Below are positions 25,413 through 36,472 of a DNA stretch of 40,713 nucleotides, one piece after another. The DNA is from an uncultured Algimonas sp. (GTDB taxonomy: Bacteria; Pseudomonadota; Alphaproteobacteria; Caulobacterales; Maricaulaceae), in assembly GCA_937923575.1 (NCBI GenBank), contig CALDUL010000084.1, positions 1 through 40,713 on the forward strand, written 5' to 3'. The position numbers and the translations under genes are program-made. How positions within the stretch are numbered: position 1 is the first letter of the stretch; each line of letters opens with the position of its first letter. Below the pieces are notes generated by a model. The model did no database searches and had not been told where the DNA came from. It was given only the letters and a program-made list of their open reading frames with translations.

Positions 25413-26753
25413 ATGGAAATCAAGGAACTCGAAGCCGAAGGCTTGACCAAGAAATACCAGGTCACGGTGCCCAAGGAAGATTTGTCTGCCAAGCTGGAAG
25501 CCAAGATCAAGGAAATGCAGCCCGAGGTAAGCCTGAAGGGCTTCCGCCCCGGCAAAGTGCCTGTTGCTCACATCCGCAAGATGTTCGGCCAGAGCATTAT
25601 GTCCGACATCGTCAACGAGACGCTGAACGAGAGCAGCCAGAAGGCCATCAACGACAACAAGCTGCGCCCTGCCGGCCAGCCGAAAATCGACCTGCGCGCC
25701 AACGGCGAAGACGTCACCAAGGGCAAAGCCGATCTCGAATATTACATGACCGTCGAGTCGATCCCCGAGTTCGAGCCGGCCGACCCGTCCTCCATGAAGT
25801 TCACCCGTCTCGTTACCGAGCTGAAGGACGAGGAAGTCGAGGAGCGCCTCAAGGAGCTCGCCAGCTCCCAGAAATCCTACAAGAAGAAGGCCAAGACTGC
25901 GAAAGCCAAGAAGGGCGACGCCGTGCTGATCGACTTCGTCGGTTCCATCGACGGAGAGGAATTCGATGGCGGTGCCATGGAAGGCCACCAGCTGGTGCTG
26001 GGGTCCGGTACGTTCATCCCCGGTTTCGAGGACGAGCTGATCGGCGTCAAAGCGGGCGACGAGAAGGACGTGAAAGTGACCTTCCCGGAGGATTACCAGG
26101 CAGCCAACCTCGCCGGCAAGGACGCGGTCTTCAAGACCAAGGTCCACGAAGTCCAAGGCGAGACCGAAGCCGTCATGGACGACGACATGGCAAAGAAGTT
26201 CGGCATGGAAGACCTCGAGGCGCTGAAAAAAGCACTGCGCGAGCAGATGGAAGCCGAGCTGGAAGGCCAGTCCAAGATGAAGCTGAAACGTGCCATCCTC
26301 GATGAGCTGGACAGCAAGCACGAGTTCGAGCTGCCACCGGGCATGGTCGCGGCCGAATTCGAGAACATCTGGAACCAGGTAAAAGCCGAGAAGGACGCGG
26401 GACAGCTCGACGAAGACGATGCTGCCAAGTCTGATGAGCAACTCGAAGCCGACTACCGGAAGATCGCCGAACGCCGCGTGCGCCTCGGTCTTGTGCTGGC
26501 CGAAATGGGCCAGAAGGCGGACGTGAACATCTCCAATGAAGAGCTACAAGGCGCCCTCATCGCCGAAGCCCGCCGCTATCCCGGTCAGGAGCAGCAGGTC
26601 ATCGAGTTCTATCAGAAAAACCCGCAGGCTCTCGCCCAGCTCCGCGCCCCGATCTACGAAGAGAAGGTCGTCGACCTGATCACGGAGAAGGCCGAGGTGA
26701 AGGACAAAAAGGTCAAGCGCGAGAAGCTGTTCGAAGAAGACCCGATGATTTAG
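25413..26753 (+). CDS. tig: Trigger factor, ribosome-bound chaperone and peptidyl-prolyl isomerase
   Basis: Binds beside the ribosomal exit tunnel and folds nascent chains. The protein has 446 residues. The ribosome-binding domain (1-~115) carries the signature G-F-R-P-G-K-V-P (43-50). The FKBP-type isomerase domain (~160-245) contains V-L-I-D-F-V-G-S-I-D-G-E-E-F-D-G-G. The long C-terminal chaperone arms are highly charged. I chose the ATG at 25413, which gives the standard M-E-I-K start; in-frame upstream sequence lacks conservation features. It begins a tig-clpP-clpX-lon block. A hairpin at 26879-26902 probably ends its transcript. Confidence 0.97.
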   Translation: MEIKELEAEGLTKKYQVTVPKEDLSAKLEAKIKEMQPEVSLKGFRPGKVPVAHIRKMFGQSIMSDIVNETLNESSQKAINDNKLRPAGQPKIDLRANGEDVTKGKADLEYYMTVESIPEFEPADPSSMKFTRLVTELKDEEVEERLKELASSQKSYKKKAKTAKAKKGDAVLIDFVGSIDGEEFDGGAMEGHQLVLGSGTFIPGFEDELIGVKAGDEKDVKVTFPEDYQAANLAGKDAVFKTKVHEVQGETEAVMDDDMAKKFGMEDLEALKKALREQMEAELEGQSKMKLKRAILDELDSKHEFELPPGMVAAEFENIWNQVKAEKDAGQLDEDDAAKSDEQLEADYRKIAERRVRLGLVLAEMGQKADVNISNEELQGALIAEARRYPGQEQQVIEFYQKNPQALAQLRAPIYEEKVVDLITEKAEVKDKKVKREKLFEEDPMI

Positions 26754-26878
26754 GATCGTCAGCCCGGTAGGGTCTGCCCCGAAGGGGTCTGTCGATCCTC
26801 CGATCTGTTTTGGAGAACCGATGAAGGAGAGCCACCGCTCTCCCGCAGCCGATCCCTAACGAAGCGCCAATTCGCCAC

Positions 26879-26902
26879 AAAGCCCGCCCCTCGGCGGGCT
26901 TT
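26879..26902 (+). terminator. Intrinsic-terminator-like hairpin downstream of tig
   Basis: A perfect 10-bp stem, AAAGCCCGCC and GGCGGGCTTT, with the 4-nt loop CCTC. The T-rich end of the stem is followed by CGCGTTTC, a weak U tract. It lies 126 bp after the tig stop and could act on either strand. Confidence 0.65.
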
Positions 26903-27074
26903 CGCGTTTCTAGCGCATTGGCCTGTATGAACCGCTCGCGAGCATGAACCGAGTTGCCCGGTCATGGACCTGCCGATCGAGTCGGCAACAGGCGGCGGTG
27001 GGTAGGCAGCAAATTTTACCGATTCGCCGCACCCCGTAACGTCCAACCGCACTTAACCAAGCCCACCATTCCCC

Positions 27075-27103
27075 CTTGCACCGCCGACTCCGTGCCTCCA
27101 TCT
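27075..27103 (+). promoter_or_regulatory. Putative RpoH (sigma-32) heat-shock promoter of clpP
   Basis: CTTGCA at 27075-27080 and CCATCT at 27098-27103 are separated by exactly 17 bp. The -35 box sits in the context TTCCCCCTTGCA. This fits the RpoH consensus (CTTGAA and CCATNT). Transcription would start near 27110, leaving a ~25-nt leader with an AAAGG ribosome site before the clpP ATG. Induction by heat shock is expected for clpP in general and is inferred here. Confidence 0.6.
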
Positions 27104-27134
27104 ATGACCTCAAACATCCCACCAAAGGTTTCCC

Positions 27135-27755
27135 ATGTACGATCCAGTTGACCAGCTGAATAACTACCTCATCCCGACTGTCGTCGAGCAGTCTTCGCGC
27201 GGTGAACGTGCTTTCGACATATATTCGCGCCTGCTGCGTGACCGCATCATCTTCCTGACCGGCCCGGTCGAGGACAACATGTCCTCGTCCATTTGCGCTC
27301 AGCTTCTCTTTCTGGAGTCCGAGAATCCCAAGAAAGAGATCAGCATGTATATCAATTCGCCAGGCGGCGTCGTGACGGCGGGCATGGCGATCTACGACAC
27401 CATGCAATATATCAAATGCCCGGTCTCGACGGTCTGCATCGGCCAAGCTGCCTCCATGGGTTCGCTGCTGCTCTGCGCGGGTGAGCCGGACATGCGCGTC
27501 GCCCTGCCGAATGCGCGGATCATGGTGCACCAGCCGTCCGGTGGTTTCCGCGGCCAGGCGTCCGATATCCAGCGCCACGCCAACGACATCCTCGCCATGA
27601 AGAAGCGCCTGAACGAGATTTACGTCAAGCACACTGGCAAGAAATACGCGACGATCGAAAAAACGCTCGATCGCGATCACTTCATGACCGCTGCAGAGGC
27701 CAAGGACTTCGGCCTCGTCGATCACGTTTACGTGTCCCGCGGCGAAGAAGACTAG
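27135..27755 (+). CDS. clpP: ATP-dependent Clp protease proteolytic subunit ClpP
   Basis: A tetradecameric serine peptidase that degrades substrates unfolded by ClpX or ClpA. The protein has 206 residues. The catalytic triad is Ser107 (Q-A-A-S-M-G-S), His132 (M-V-H-Q-P-S-G-G) and Asp181 (D-R-D-H-F-M). The N-terminal part has [18 protein letters not shown], the usual start of mature ClpP. ATG at 27135 is preceded by AAAGG and by an RpoH-like promoter. clpX follows after 235 bp, separated by a hairpin. Confidence 0.98.
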   Translation: MYDPVDQLNNYLIPTVVEQSSRGERAFDIYSRLLRDRIIFLTGPVEDNMSSSICAQLLFLESENPKKEISMYINSPGGVVTAGMAIYDTMQYIKCPVSTVCIGQAASMGSLLLCAGEPDMRVALPNARIMVHQPSGGFRGQASDIQRHANDILAMKKRLNEIYVKHTGKKYATIEKTLDRDHFMTAAEAKDFGLVDHVYVSRGEED

Positions 27756-27783
27756 GCGCTTTCGCCAAGATTAAACTGAGCAT

Positions 27784-27810
27784 AGCCCGGCTGTCCTTGG
27801 CAGTCGGGCT
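27784..27810 (+). terminator. Hairpin downstream of clpP
   Basis: AGCCCGGCTG pairs with CAGTCGGGCT (10 bp, one G-T pair) around a 7-nt loop, 28 bp past the clpP stop. The bases after it (TGCTGC) are not a strong U tract, so partial termination or an mRNA end-stabiliser is more likely. The remaining gap to clpX (27811-27990) probably holds the clpX promoter, but no box is assigned. Confidence 0.45.
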
Positions 27811-27990
27811 TGCTGCATCTCGGACTACATCCGGGCTTGCAACGCTCCAAAAAAACGAGTCCTATGACTTTAATGCGACGCACTTAACCTTTTGCGCGTC
27901 GAATCGCGGTTATGCTGCCTTTTCCAGGGGATGTGGGAGCAGTCGGCATCCGCTTTGCAGGGAGTTCGCTATCACAGGCGGGCATTAAGA

Positions 27991-29253
27991 ATGACGAAGA
28001 ACACGACCGAGTCCAAGAACACGCTTTACTGCTCGTTCTGCGGCAAGTCCCAGCACGAAGTGCGCAAGCTGATCGCGGGTCCGACCGTGTTCATCTGTGA
28101 CGAATGTGTCGAGCTTTGCATGGACATCATCAAGGAGGAGGGGAAAACCTCGCTGGCCAAGGGTCAGGAAGGCGTTCCGACTCCCAAGGAAATCTGTGAA
28201 ATCCTCGACGACTATGTGATTGGCCAAGGCTACGCCAAGCGCGTGCTCTCGGTCGCCGTGCACAATCACTACAAGCGTCTGAACCACGCCGCGACCAACC
28301 CTGAGGTCGAGCTGGCGAAATCCAACATCCTGCTGGTTGGTCCAACGGGCTGCGGTAAGACACTGCTGGCCCAGACTTTGGCCCGCATTCTCGATGTGCC
28401 GTTCACCATGGCCGACGCGACGACGCTGACCGAAGCCGGCTATGTTGGCGAAGACGTGGAGAACATCATCCTGAAGCTGCTGCAGAGCGCCGACTACAAT
28501 GTCGAGCGTGCGCAGCGCGGCATCGTCTATATTGACGAGGTCGACAAGATTTCGCGCAAGTCCGACAATCCGTCCATCACACGCGACGTGTCTGGCGAGG
28601 GCGTGCAGCAGGCGCTGCTCAAGATCATGGAAGGCACGGTTGCGTCCGTTCCCCCACAGGGTGGCCGCAAGCATCCGCAGCAGGAATTCCTGCAGGTCGA
28701 CACGACGAACATCCTTTTTGTCGTTGGCGGCGCATTTGCGGGCCTACACAAGGTTATTGCCAATCGCGGCGATCAGGCGAGCATCGGCTTCGGTGGCCGC
28801 GTGAAGGATGAAGACGATCGCCGCATCGGCGACATCTTGCGCGGCGTGCAGCCCGAAGACCTGCAGAAGTTCGGCCTGATCCCTGAATTCATTGGCCGTC
28901 TGCCTGTCATCGCGACACTGACAGACCTTGATGAGGACGCGCTGATCACAATTCTGACCGAGCCGAAGAACGCGCTGGTGAAGCAGTATCAGACCCTGTT
29001 CGATATGGAGGGCGTCAAGCTGACCTTCTCCGAGGACGCGCTAAAGGCCATCGCCAAGAAAGCACTGGCCCGTAAAACCGGTGCGCGTGGCCTGCGCTCG
29101 ATCATGGAAGGTATCCTGCTGGATACCATGTACGATCTGCCGAGCTATGACGGCGTCGAGGAAGTCGTGATCAACGGCGAAGTCGTCGAAGGCAACGGCG
29201 AGGCGACACCCTTGCTGATCTACGCGGAGAAGCAGGCCGATAAGGCGGGTTAG
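27991..29253 (+). CDS. clpX: ATP-dependent Clp protease ATP-binding subunit ClpX
   Basis: An AAA+ hexameric unfoldase that feeds substrates to ClpP. The protein has 420 residues. The N-terminal zinc-binding domain has Cys14, Cys17, Cys36 and Cys39 (C-S-F-C ... C-D-E-C). Walker A is G-P-T-G-C-G-K-T (117-124), Walker B is V-Y-I-D-E-V-D (179-185). The ClpP-contact loop I-G-F-G-G follows later, and the sensor-2 region is near G-A-R-G-L-R-S-I. The ATG at 27991 gives the standard start; an upstream in-frame stretch is not conserved. A strong terminator follows the gene. Confidence 0.98.
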   Translation: MTKNTTESKNTLYCSFCGKSQHEVRKLIAGPTVFICDECVELCMDIIKEEGKTSLAKGQEGVPTPKEICEILDDYVIGQGYAKRVLSVAVHNHYKRLNHAATNPEVELAKSNILLVGPTGCGKTLLAQTLARILDVPFTMADATTLTEAGYVGEDVENIILKLLQSADYNVERAQRGIVYIDEVDKISRKSDNPSITRDVSGEGVQQALLKIMEGTVASVPPQGGRKHPQQEFLQVDTTNILFVVGGAFAGLHKVIANRGDQASIGFGGRVKDEDDRRIGDILRGVQPEDLQKFGLIPEFIGRLPVIATLTDLDEDALITILTEPKNALVKQYQTLFDMEGVKLTFSEDALKAIAKKALARKTGARGLRSIMEGILLDTMYDLPSYDGVEEVVINGEVVEGNGEATPLLIYAEKQADKAG

Positions 29254-29290
29254 TCCCCTCCGATAAAAGTGCTCAATCGAGCCTTTAACC

Positions 29291-29319
29291 AGCCCCGGCT
29301 CTCAGAGCTGGGGTTTTTT
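29291..29319 (+). terminator. Rho-independent terminator of clpX
   Basis: CCCCGGCTC pairs with GAGCTGGGG (9 bp, one G-T pair) around a 3-nt TCA loop, directly followed by six T residues (29314-29319). It lies about 40 bp after the clpX stop. This is the clearest intrinsic terminator in the window and separates clpX from lon. Confidence 0.88.
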
Positions 29320-29432
29320 CTTGGCCAACGGGCAGAACATACTCGTCGAGCAGGGCTACAGCGGCGTTTTTCGCCCGCGCCATATGCCGCTCGGCCTTGC
29401 GCTCATCGCCAGCGCATCCCACCTTTAAACTT

Positions 29433-31841
<2,409 letters not shown>

Positions 31842-31842
31842 C

Positions 31843-32433
31843 GTGTCACGGCGCGATACCAGCTATGAGTCACACGCCGCGCGCTTCATGGAGGCGCGCA
31901 GCGGGATCGGGGCGGACGTGCTGGAACACTGGTCGCGGCGCTATCTGCGGCCAGGCGCGGATGTGCTGGATCTCGGCTGCGGTCACGGCTTCCCGGTGGG
32001 CTGGGTGCTGAGCAAGCATGACATCCGACTGCATGGGATCGACAGCGCACCGACACTCGCCGCGCGTTATGCAGAGCTCCTGCCGAAAGCCGAGGTCCGC
32101 TGTGAGGATGTGCGTGACAGCGCGCTATTCGAGCGCGGCTTCGATGCCGTGGTGATGATCGGATTGCTGTTTTTCTTCGACGCGGACGAACAGGTCGCAC
32201 TGCTCGCCCGCATGGCAAGGGCGCTGAAACCGGGCGGACGATTGCTGTTCACGGTCCCGGCGCAGCGCCACCGATGGGACGATGTGCTGACCGGGCGGAG
32301 GCTCCAGTCGCTGGGATGGTCCCGCTATCGCGATATCTTGCGCGACAACGGATTGCGCTTTGCGGGCGCGTGCAAGGATAGCGGCGGAAACCGGTACATC
32401 CATGCGCAGGATATGCGCAAGCTGGCGCGGTAG
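31843..32433 (+). CDS. SAM-dependent class I methyltransferase, target unknown
   Basis: The protein has 196 residues. Motif I, V-L-D-L-G-C-G-H-G-F (~44-53), binds S-adenosylmethionine. L-H-G-I-D-S-A is strand 2 with its acidic residue, and later L-K-P-G-G-R-L-L-F-T-V-P is the post-motif strand. No substrate-specific domain is visible. I chose the GTG at 31843, one base after the lon TAG, since it gives an N-terminus close to the fold and implies co-transcription with lon. A longer frame inside lon is rejected. Whether it modifies a protein, lipid or small molecule is not known. Confidence 0.85.
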   Translation: MSRRDTSYESHAARFMEARSGIGADVLEHWSRRYLRPGADVLDLGCGHGFPVGWVLSKHDIRLHGIDSAPTLAARYAELLPKAEVRCEDVRDSALFERGFDAVVMIGLLFFFDADEQVALLARMARALKPGGRLLFTVPAQRHRWDDVLTGRRLQSLGWSRYRDILRDNGLRFAGACKDSGGNRYIHAQDMRKLAR

Positions 32434-32449
32434 CGCGAGACCGCCTGGA

Positions 32450-32791
32450 TCAGCCCCCTTCGGTCATGCCCGACGGGTTGATCTCCGCGTCGCAGATATC
32501 GGTAACTTCGCGGTTTGCGCTATCGACGAAGATCACGCGCTCGGGCTCGATTTCACGGACCTGCGTTTCTTTTTTCTGGATCGGCTCATAGGGCGGGTTT
32601 TCGATCTCGGTGATGGCGATGAATGTCTGCGTTTTCGCTGGGATGACGACGCGGGTCAGGGCGCTGATTGGAGTGCAGGTCTCCAATGGCGGTACCTCGA
32701 CAACGATAGGCTCCGGGATTGGATCGGGCACAGTGTTGCAGGCTGCGAGGGCGAGCGAGCCGAACAGGGCAGCAATAGGAGTAAAGCGCAT
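32450..32791 (-). CDS. Small unknown lipoprotein, proline-rich
   Basis: No family was recognised. The protein has 113 residues, with a signal peptide and the lipobox L-A-A-C (Cys18). It continues as a Pro/Glu/Val-rich stretch (P-D-P-I-P-E-P-I-V-V-E-V-P) and a compact part with two further cysteines (E-T-C-T and D-I-C-D), which could form a disulfide. The ATG is preceded by GGAG on the minus strand. It is divergent from tolQ, with 247 bp between them that may hold both promoters. The methyltransferase gene converges on it with a 16-bp gap. An envelope function near Tol-Pal is a guess from position. Confidence 0.72.
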   Translation of the reverse strand: MRFTPIAALFGSLALAACNTVPDPIPEPIVVEVPPLETCTPISALTRVVIPAKTQTFIAITEIENPPYEPIQKKETQVREIEPERVIFVDSANREVTDICDAEINPSGMTEGG

Positions 32792-32926
32792 GGTGTCTCC
32801 GATGACGGTAGTTGGCCCCAGACTGCCGTAAGAGCGGGTCTAAATTTGGGCCGTCGCATGACCCATTGCGGGCGCGAGGTGAGGGGGTGCCTTATTGCTG
32901 CCCCCTAGGCGTGTCGAGAGAGGTGG

Positions 32927-32945
32927 TTAAGACTTTCTTTCTTAA
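32927..32945. promoter_or_regulatory. Inverted repeat upstream of tolQ
   Basis: TTAAGA (32927-32932) and TCTTAA (32940-32945) form a 6-bp inverted repeat with a 7-bp pyrimidine-rich spacer, about 95 bp before the tolQ start. The two TTAA cores recall CtrA half-sites, but the spacing (11 bp between them) is wrong for the standard TTAA-N7-TTAA site. It may be an operator for tol or for the divergent lipoprotein gene. Confidence 0.3.
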
Positions 32946-33038
32946 AACGTGGTGAACGCCGACTGACAGAGCCGTAACTTGAATATCCGGTGCTGACACG
33001 CCCAATAGGCGAGCAGACCGACCGAAGGACACCCCGCT

Positions 33039-33761
33039 GTGAGCATTACGATCAACCTCTTCCAAGCCGCGCTCGACCCCTCGTCGGTCGGTGATTTTTC
33101 GTTCTGGTCGCTTTTTCTTCGTGCCGACTGGGTTGTGAAAGGGGTGATGATTCTCCTGGCGCTGGCCTCGCTGTGGAGCTGGGTGGTGGCCATCGACAAA
33201 TTCATCATGTTCTACATGCTGAAAAAACGGGCGACCGATTTCGAGGACACCTTCTGGTCCGGCCGCACGTTGGACGAATTGTCCGCCGCGCTGGGCAATG
33301 ACACGCGAGACCCCATGGCCCGCGTCTTCGCCGCCGCCATGCGCGAATACAATGAGACCGGGACCGTCACCCGCATCGGGGCGGAGAGCGCCACCCACGA
33401 ACGCATCGACAGCGTCATGAACCTCGTCATCAACCGCGAGTTGGGCAAGGCGGAGCGCGGCATGCCGGTGCTGGCGACCGTCGCATCGGCGAGCGTGTTC
33501 GTCGGTCTGTTCGGGACCGTCTGGGGTATCATGAACGCCTTCCGCGCCATTGCGGCAAGCAATAATACGAACCTTTCGGTCGTGGCTCCGGGCATTGCCG
33601 AAGCGCTTTTCGCCACCGCGCTCGGCCTGATTGCGGCTATCCCGGCGCTCGTGTTTTACAACCTCTACCGCGCCGATCTGGAGCGCTACGGTGCGCGGCT
33701 GGAAGGCTATGCGGACGAGCTCTCCGCAATCCTGTCGCGCAAGCTGAACAAGGGCGCGTAA
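33039..33761 (+). CDS. tolQ: TolQ, inner-membrane motor protein of Tol-Pal
   Basis: With TolR it forms the proton-driven motor that energises TolA and draws the outer membrane inward during division. The protein has 240 residues and three hydrophobic segments (about 27-48, 135-157 and 172-195). G-L-F-G-T-V-W-G-I-M-N-A-F is the characteristic ExbB/TolQ segment. Start is GTG at 33039, with a GAAGGA ribosome site ~8 bp upstream. The usual ybgC gene is not upstream. tolR follows after 2 bp. Confidence 0.97.
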   Translation: MSITINLFQAALDPSSVGDFSFWSLFLRADWVVKGVMILLALASLWSWVVAIDKFIMFYMLKKRATDFEDTFWSGRTLDELSAALGNDTRDPMARVFAAAMREYNETGTVTRIGAESATHERIDSVMNLVINRELGKAERGMPVLATVASASVFVGLFGTVWGIMNAFRAIAASNNTNLSVVAPGIAEALFATALGLIAAIPALVFYNLYRADLERYGARLEGYADELSAILSRKLNKGA

Positions 33762-33763
33762 GG

Positions 33764-34213
33764 ATGGGCGTCAATATCAGCGCAGGCGGTCGTCGCAGCG
33801 GTTCCGGGCGCAGGCGTGTGCACGGCAGTGGGCTCAATGCGGATATCAACGTTACGCCGCTTGTCGACGTCATGCTGGTGCTGCTGATTGTCTTCATGGT
33901 GGCGGCTCCGCTCTTGGCTGTCGGTGTGCCGATCGACCTGCCCAAGACCGACGCCAAGGCCCTGCCGAGCCAGAACGAACCGCTGACCATCACGGTCGAC
34001 GCCGAAGGACTCGTCTATCTGCAGGAAGAAGTGGTGCCGATGGAAGAGCTGGTCGCCAAGCTCGTGGCCGTAGCGGATGCGGGCTATGACGAGCGCATTG
34101 TGCTGCGCGGCGACGAGAATTCCGACTACGGTTCCGTCATGCAGGTCATGGCGCGGATCAACGCCGCGGGCTTTTCCAACCTGAACCTTTCGACGGATCC
34201 AATCAGCCAGTAA
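33764..34213 (+). CDS. tolR: TolR, proton-channel partner of TolQ
   Basis: An ExbD/TolR family protein of 149 residues. A basic, glycine-rich cytoplasmic tail leads to I-N-V-T-P-L-V-D-V-M-L-V-L-L-I-V-F-M, in which Asp35 is the conserved proton-carrying residue. A single transmembrane helix (~33-50) and a periplasmic domain follow. The TAA overlaps the tolA ATG as TAATG, so translation is coupled. Confidence 0.96.
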   Translation: MGVNISAGGRRSGSGRRRVHGSGLNADINVTPLVDVMLVLLIVFMVAAPLLAVGVPIDLPKTDAKALPSQNEPLTITVDAEGLVYLQEEVVPMEELVAKLVAVADAGYDERIVLRGDENSDYGSVMQVMARINAAGFSNLNLSTDPISQ

Positions 34214-35040
34214 TGCGCGCGGGATTGCCCATATCACTGGGGCTCCACGCCGCCGTGCTGTGGGGCGGATCCATTGCGTTTTCCAACGCCAAGCCGCTGG
34301 AAGAGGGGCAGATCGTGCCTGTCACGCTGGTGTCGATCGCCGATGTTACGGATATTCGCGCGGCTATCGAACCGCCCAAGGTCAAGCCCGAGCCCGCCAT
34401 GGAGCCGGAACCGGAAGAGCCGATGCAGGTTCTGACAGCTGCTGATAATGCCGCGGAGGAAGCGGACGAAACGCGCATCGCACCGGATGAAGAGTCGGTC
34501 CCCGAACCCGTCGTGCCGCCCGAAGCTGAGCCTGATGATGAGGTCGAGCCTGAGCCGGAAAAGGTGGTCGAGGCCAAACCCGTCTTTGATCTGGACCGCA
34601 TTTCCACCCTCATAGACAAGCGCAAGGACGTTTCGACGACTGCCAATACGCAACAGGCGACGGAGGCGGATGAGGAGCGCCTCGTCTATGCCGACCGCGC
34701 GCGCGAGGGCATCGGCACGGGCACGAAGATGACGGTGTCGGAACTCAACGCTCTCCAAACGGCTATGTACAGATGCTGGCGTATGCCAGCGGACGCCGCC
34801 GATTTGGAGCTGCTGGTCGTGCGCTTGCAGGTCGATATGCTGCCCGGCGGTTTCGTGCGCGACGTAAAAGTCATCGACCGCGCGGCACAGCGCCGCCGCG
34901 CGCCCGGCAACGCCTTCTGGGACGTCGCTGAAATGCGCGCTGTTCAGGCCGTGACCAAATGTGCGCCTTACGATTTCCTCCCGGAGGAGAAGTTCGATCA
35001 GTGGGAATCGCTGATTTTAAACTTCCGTCCGAAGCTGTAG
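34213..35040 (+). CDS. tolA: TolA-like energy-transducing protein
   Basis: Spans the periplasm from TolQR to Pal/TolB. The protein has 275 residues. The N-terminal helix (~5-24) holds the S-x-x-x-H motif (S8-H12) that contacts the motor in TolA and TonB proteins. The middle (~55-130) is rich in Pro and Glu ([12 protein letters not shown]), unlike the Ala/Lys helix of E. coli TolA. The C-terminal domain includes M-Y-R-C-W-R-M-P and [10 protein letters not shown], typical of TolA domain III. tolB follows after 10 bp. Confidence 0.88.
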   Translation: MRAGLPISLGLHAAVLWGGSIAFSNAKPLEEGQIVPVTLVSIADVTDIRAAIEPPKVKPEPAMEPEPEEPMQVLTAADNAAEEADETRIAPDEESVPEPVVPPEAEPDDEVEPEPEKVVEAKPVFDLDRISTLIDKRKDVSTTANTQQATEADEERLVYADRAREGIGTGTKMTVSELNALQTAMYRCWRMPADAADLELLVVRLQVDMLPGGFVRDVKVIDRAAQRRRAPGNAFWDVAEMRAVQAVTKCAPYDFLPEEKFDQWESLILNFRPKL

Positions 35041-35050
35041 AGCGCTCCCT

Positions 35051-36373
35051 ATGACGCGAATTTTTCTGACTGTGCTCGCCGCCAGCGCGAGTTTCGCGAC
35101 GCTCGGCCTCGCTACACCTGCGAGCGCCCAGATCGAAGTCGACATTACCCAAGGCAATATCGACCCCGTGCCGATTGCCGTGCCCGATTTTATCGGCACA
35201 GACCCGCAAACGGCGGAACTTGGTCGTCAGATCGCCGACGTCATTCGCGCCGATCTGGAACGCTCGGGCCTATTCCGCGCGCTCGATCCGGCAAGCTTCC
35301 TCGAAACGCAGACCGATATCGATTACGAGCCGACCTTTGCTGACTGGCGCATCATCAAGGCGGATGCGCTCGCCTCTGGTCGCATCGTGCGCGACGGGCC
35401 GGACAAGGTGCGGGTCGAGTTTCGCCTCTGGGACGTTTTTGCGGGCAAGCAACTGAAGGGCATTCGCTTTTCGACGTCCAATGAGAACTGGCGCCGCACG
35501 GCCCACAAGGCGTCCGATGCGATCTATACAGCGCTGACAGGCGAGGAGGGTTATTTCGACTCGCGGATCGTCTTTGTCGATCAGCGTGGGCCAAAGACCA
35601 ACCGCACCAAACGTCTCGCCGTTATGGATAGCGACGGCCACAATCCTCAATATCTGCTCGGTGGCTCTGATCTTGTCATCAGCCCGCGGTTCGACCCCGC
35701 GAGCCAGACGGTCACCTATATGAGCTATGAGACACTGCCCGCGCAGGTCTATATGCTCGACATCAACACGGGTCGCCGCGAAAGGCTGGGCAGCTTTCCC
35801 GGCATGACCTTCGCGCCGCGTTTCTCGCCGGACGGCTCGCAGCTGATCCTGACCATGGTGAAGGACGGGAATTCGGACCTTTATGCCATGGACCTCCGGT
35901 CGCGCTCGACCAAGCGACTGACGACGGATCCAGGCATCGACGTGTCCGGCAGCTATAGTCCAGACGGCAAGCGCATCGTTTTCCAAAGCGACCGCGGGGG
36001 CACGCCGCAGCTCTACACCATGAATGCCAACGGGTCCGGCGCCAAGCGGATCAGCTTTGGCGATGGCCGCTTCAACTCACCCGTCTGGTCGCCGCGGGGC
36101 GACAAGATCGCCTTCGTACGGCAGAACAAGGGCAAATTCGCCATCGGCGTGATGGACCCTGACGGCAAGAACATGCGAATCCTGACCGATGACTGGTCGG
36201 TCGATATGCCCAGCTGGTCGCCCAATGGTCGCGTCATCATCTTCACCAAGGAAACGCGCGGCACCAACGGCAAATCGGAGCTCTGGTCCGTAGATTTGAC
36301 GGGTCGCAATCTAAAGCGGATCGACACCCCGGGCCAAGCGACCGATCCAGCGTGGTCCGCCCTTTTGGAATAG
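35051..36373 (+). CDS. tolB: TolB, periplasmic beta-propeller protein of Tol-Pal
   Basis: A soluble periplasmic protein that binds Pal and TolA. The protein has 440 residues. A signal peptide (cleaved after A-S-A near residue 25) is followed by an N-terminal alpha/beta domain with I-A-V-P-D-F and [14 protein letters not shown]. The C-terminal beta-propeller repeats contain [18 protein letters not shown] and W-S-P-N-G-R. The ATG at 35051 is chosen for the signal peptide. pal lies 99 bp downstream with its own good ribosome site. Confidence 0.97.
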   Translation: MTRIFLTVLAASASFATLGLATPASAQIEVDITQGNIDPVPIAVPDFIGTDPQTAELGRQIADVIRADLERSGLFRALDPASFLETQTDIDYEPTFADWRIIKADALASGRIVRDGPDKVRVEFRLWDVFAGKQLKGIRFSTSNENWRRTAHKASDAIYTALTGEEGYFDSRIVFVDQRGPKTNRTKRLAVMDSDGHNPQYLLGGSDLVISPRFDPASQTVTYMSYETLPAQVYMLDINTGRRERLGSFPGMTFAPRFSPDGSQLILTMVKDGNSDLYAMDLRSRSTKRLTTDPGIDVSGSYSPDGKRIVFQSDRGGTPQLYTMNANGSGAKRISFGDGRFNSPVWSPRGDKIAFVRQNKGKFAIGVMDPDGKNMRILTDDWSVDMPSWSPNGRVIIFTKETRGTNGKSELWSVDLTGRNLKRIDTPGQATDPAWSALLE

Positions 36374-36472
36374 ATTTCACTTTCCGATGCCACATTTGTG
36401 CCCCAAGACTATTTCAGATGCCCTTGTGCTCAGTGAGAATTTAGGGTGGGACGCAAAATAGGAGACGATCAA

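Larger units (their letters stand above)
26754..27134. other. Intergenic region tig-clpP with several hairpins, no gene seen
   Basis: This is the longest gene-free stretch in the window (381 bp). After tig come the GATCG...CGATC pair and CCCC-GAA-GGGG, then GGAGAG...CTCTCC, then the strong hairpin at 26879-26902. The second half has no convincing reading frame and carries a heat-shock-type promoter just before clpP. The first half could be a structured 3' UTR or a small RNA, but nothing known is recognised. No tRNA cloverleaf was found on either strand. Confidence 0.5.

Noticed and set aside
25374-26441. Open frame of ~355 codons antisense to trigger factor
   Set aside because: Leucine/valine-rich mirror of charged trigger factor codons, with no recognisable motif.
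26754-26960. A tRNA gene in the tig-clpP gap
   Set aside because: No T-loop consensus, acceptor stem or anticodon arm could be placed on either strand.
27836-27866. CTTGCA...CCTATG pair before clpX as a heat-shock promoter
   Set aside because: The 19-bp spacer is too long and the -10 match is weak.
29396-29424. Possible RpoH promoter before lon (CTTGCG-N17-CCACCT)
   Set aside because: The -10 box is poor and transcription would start almost at the lon ATG.
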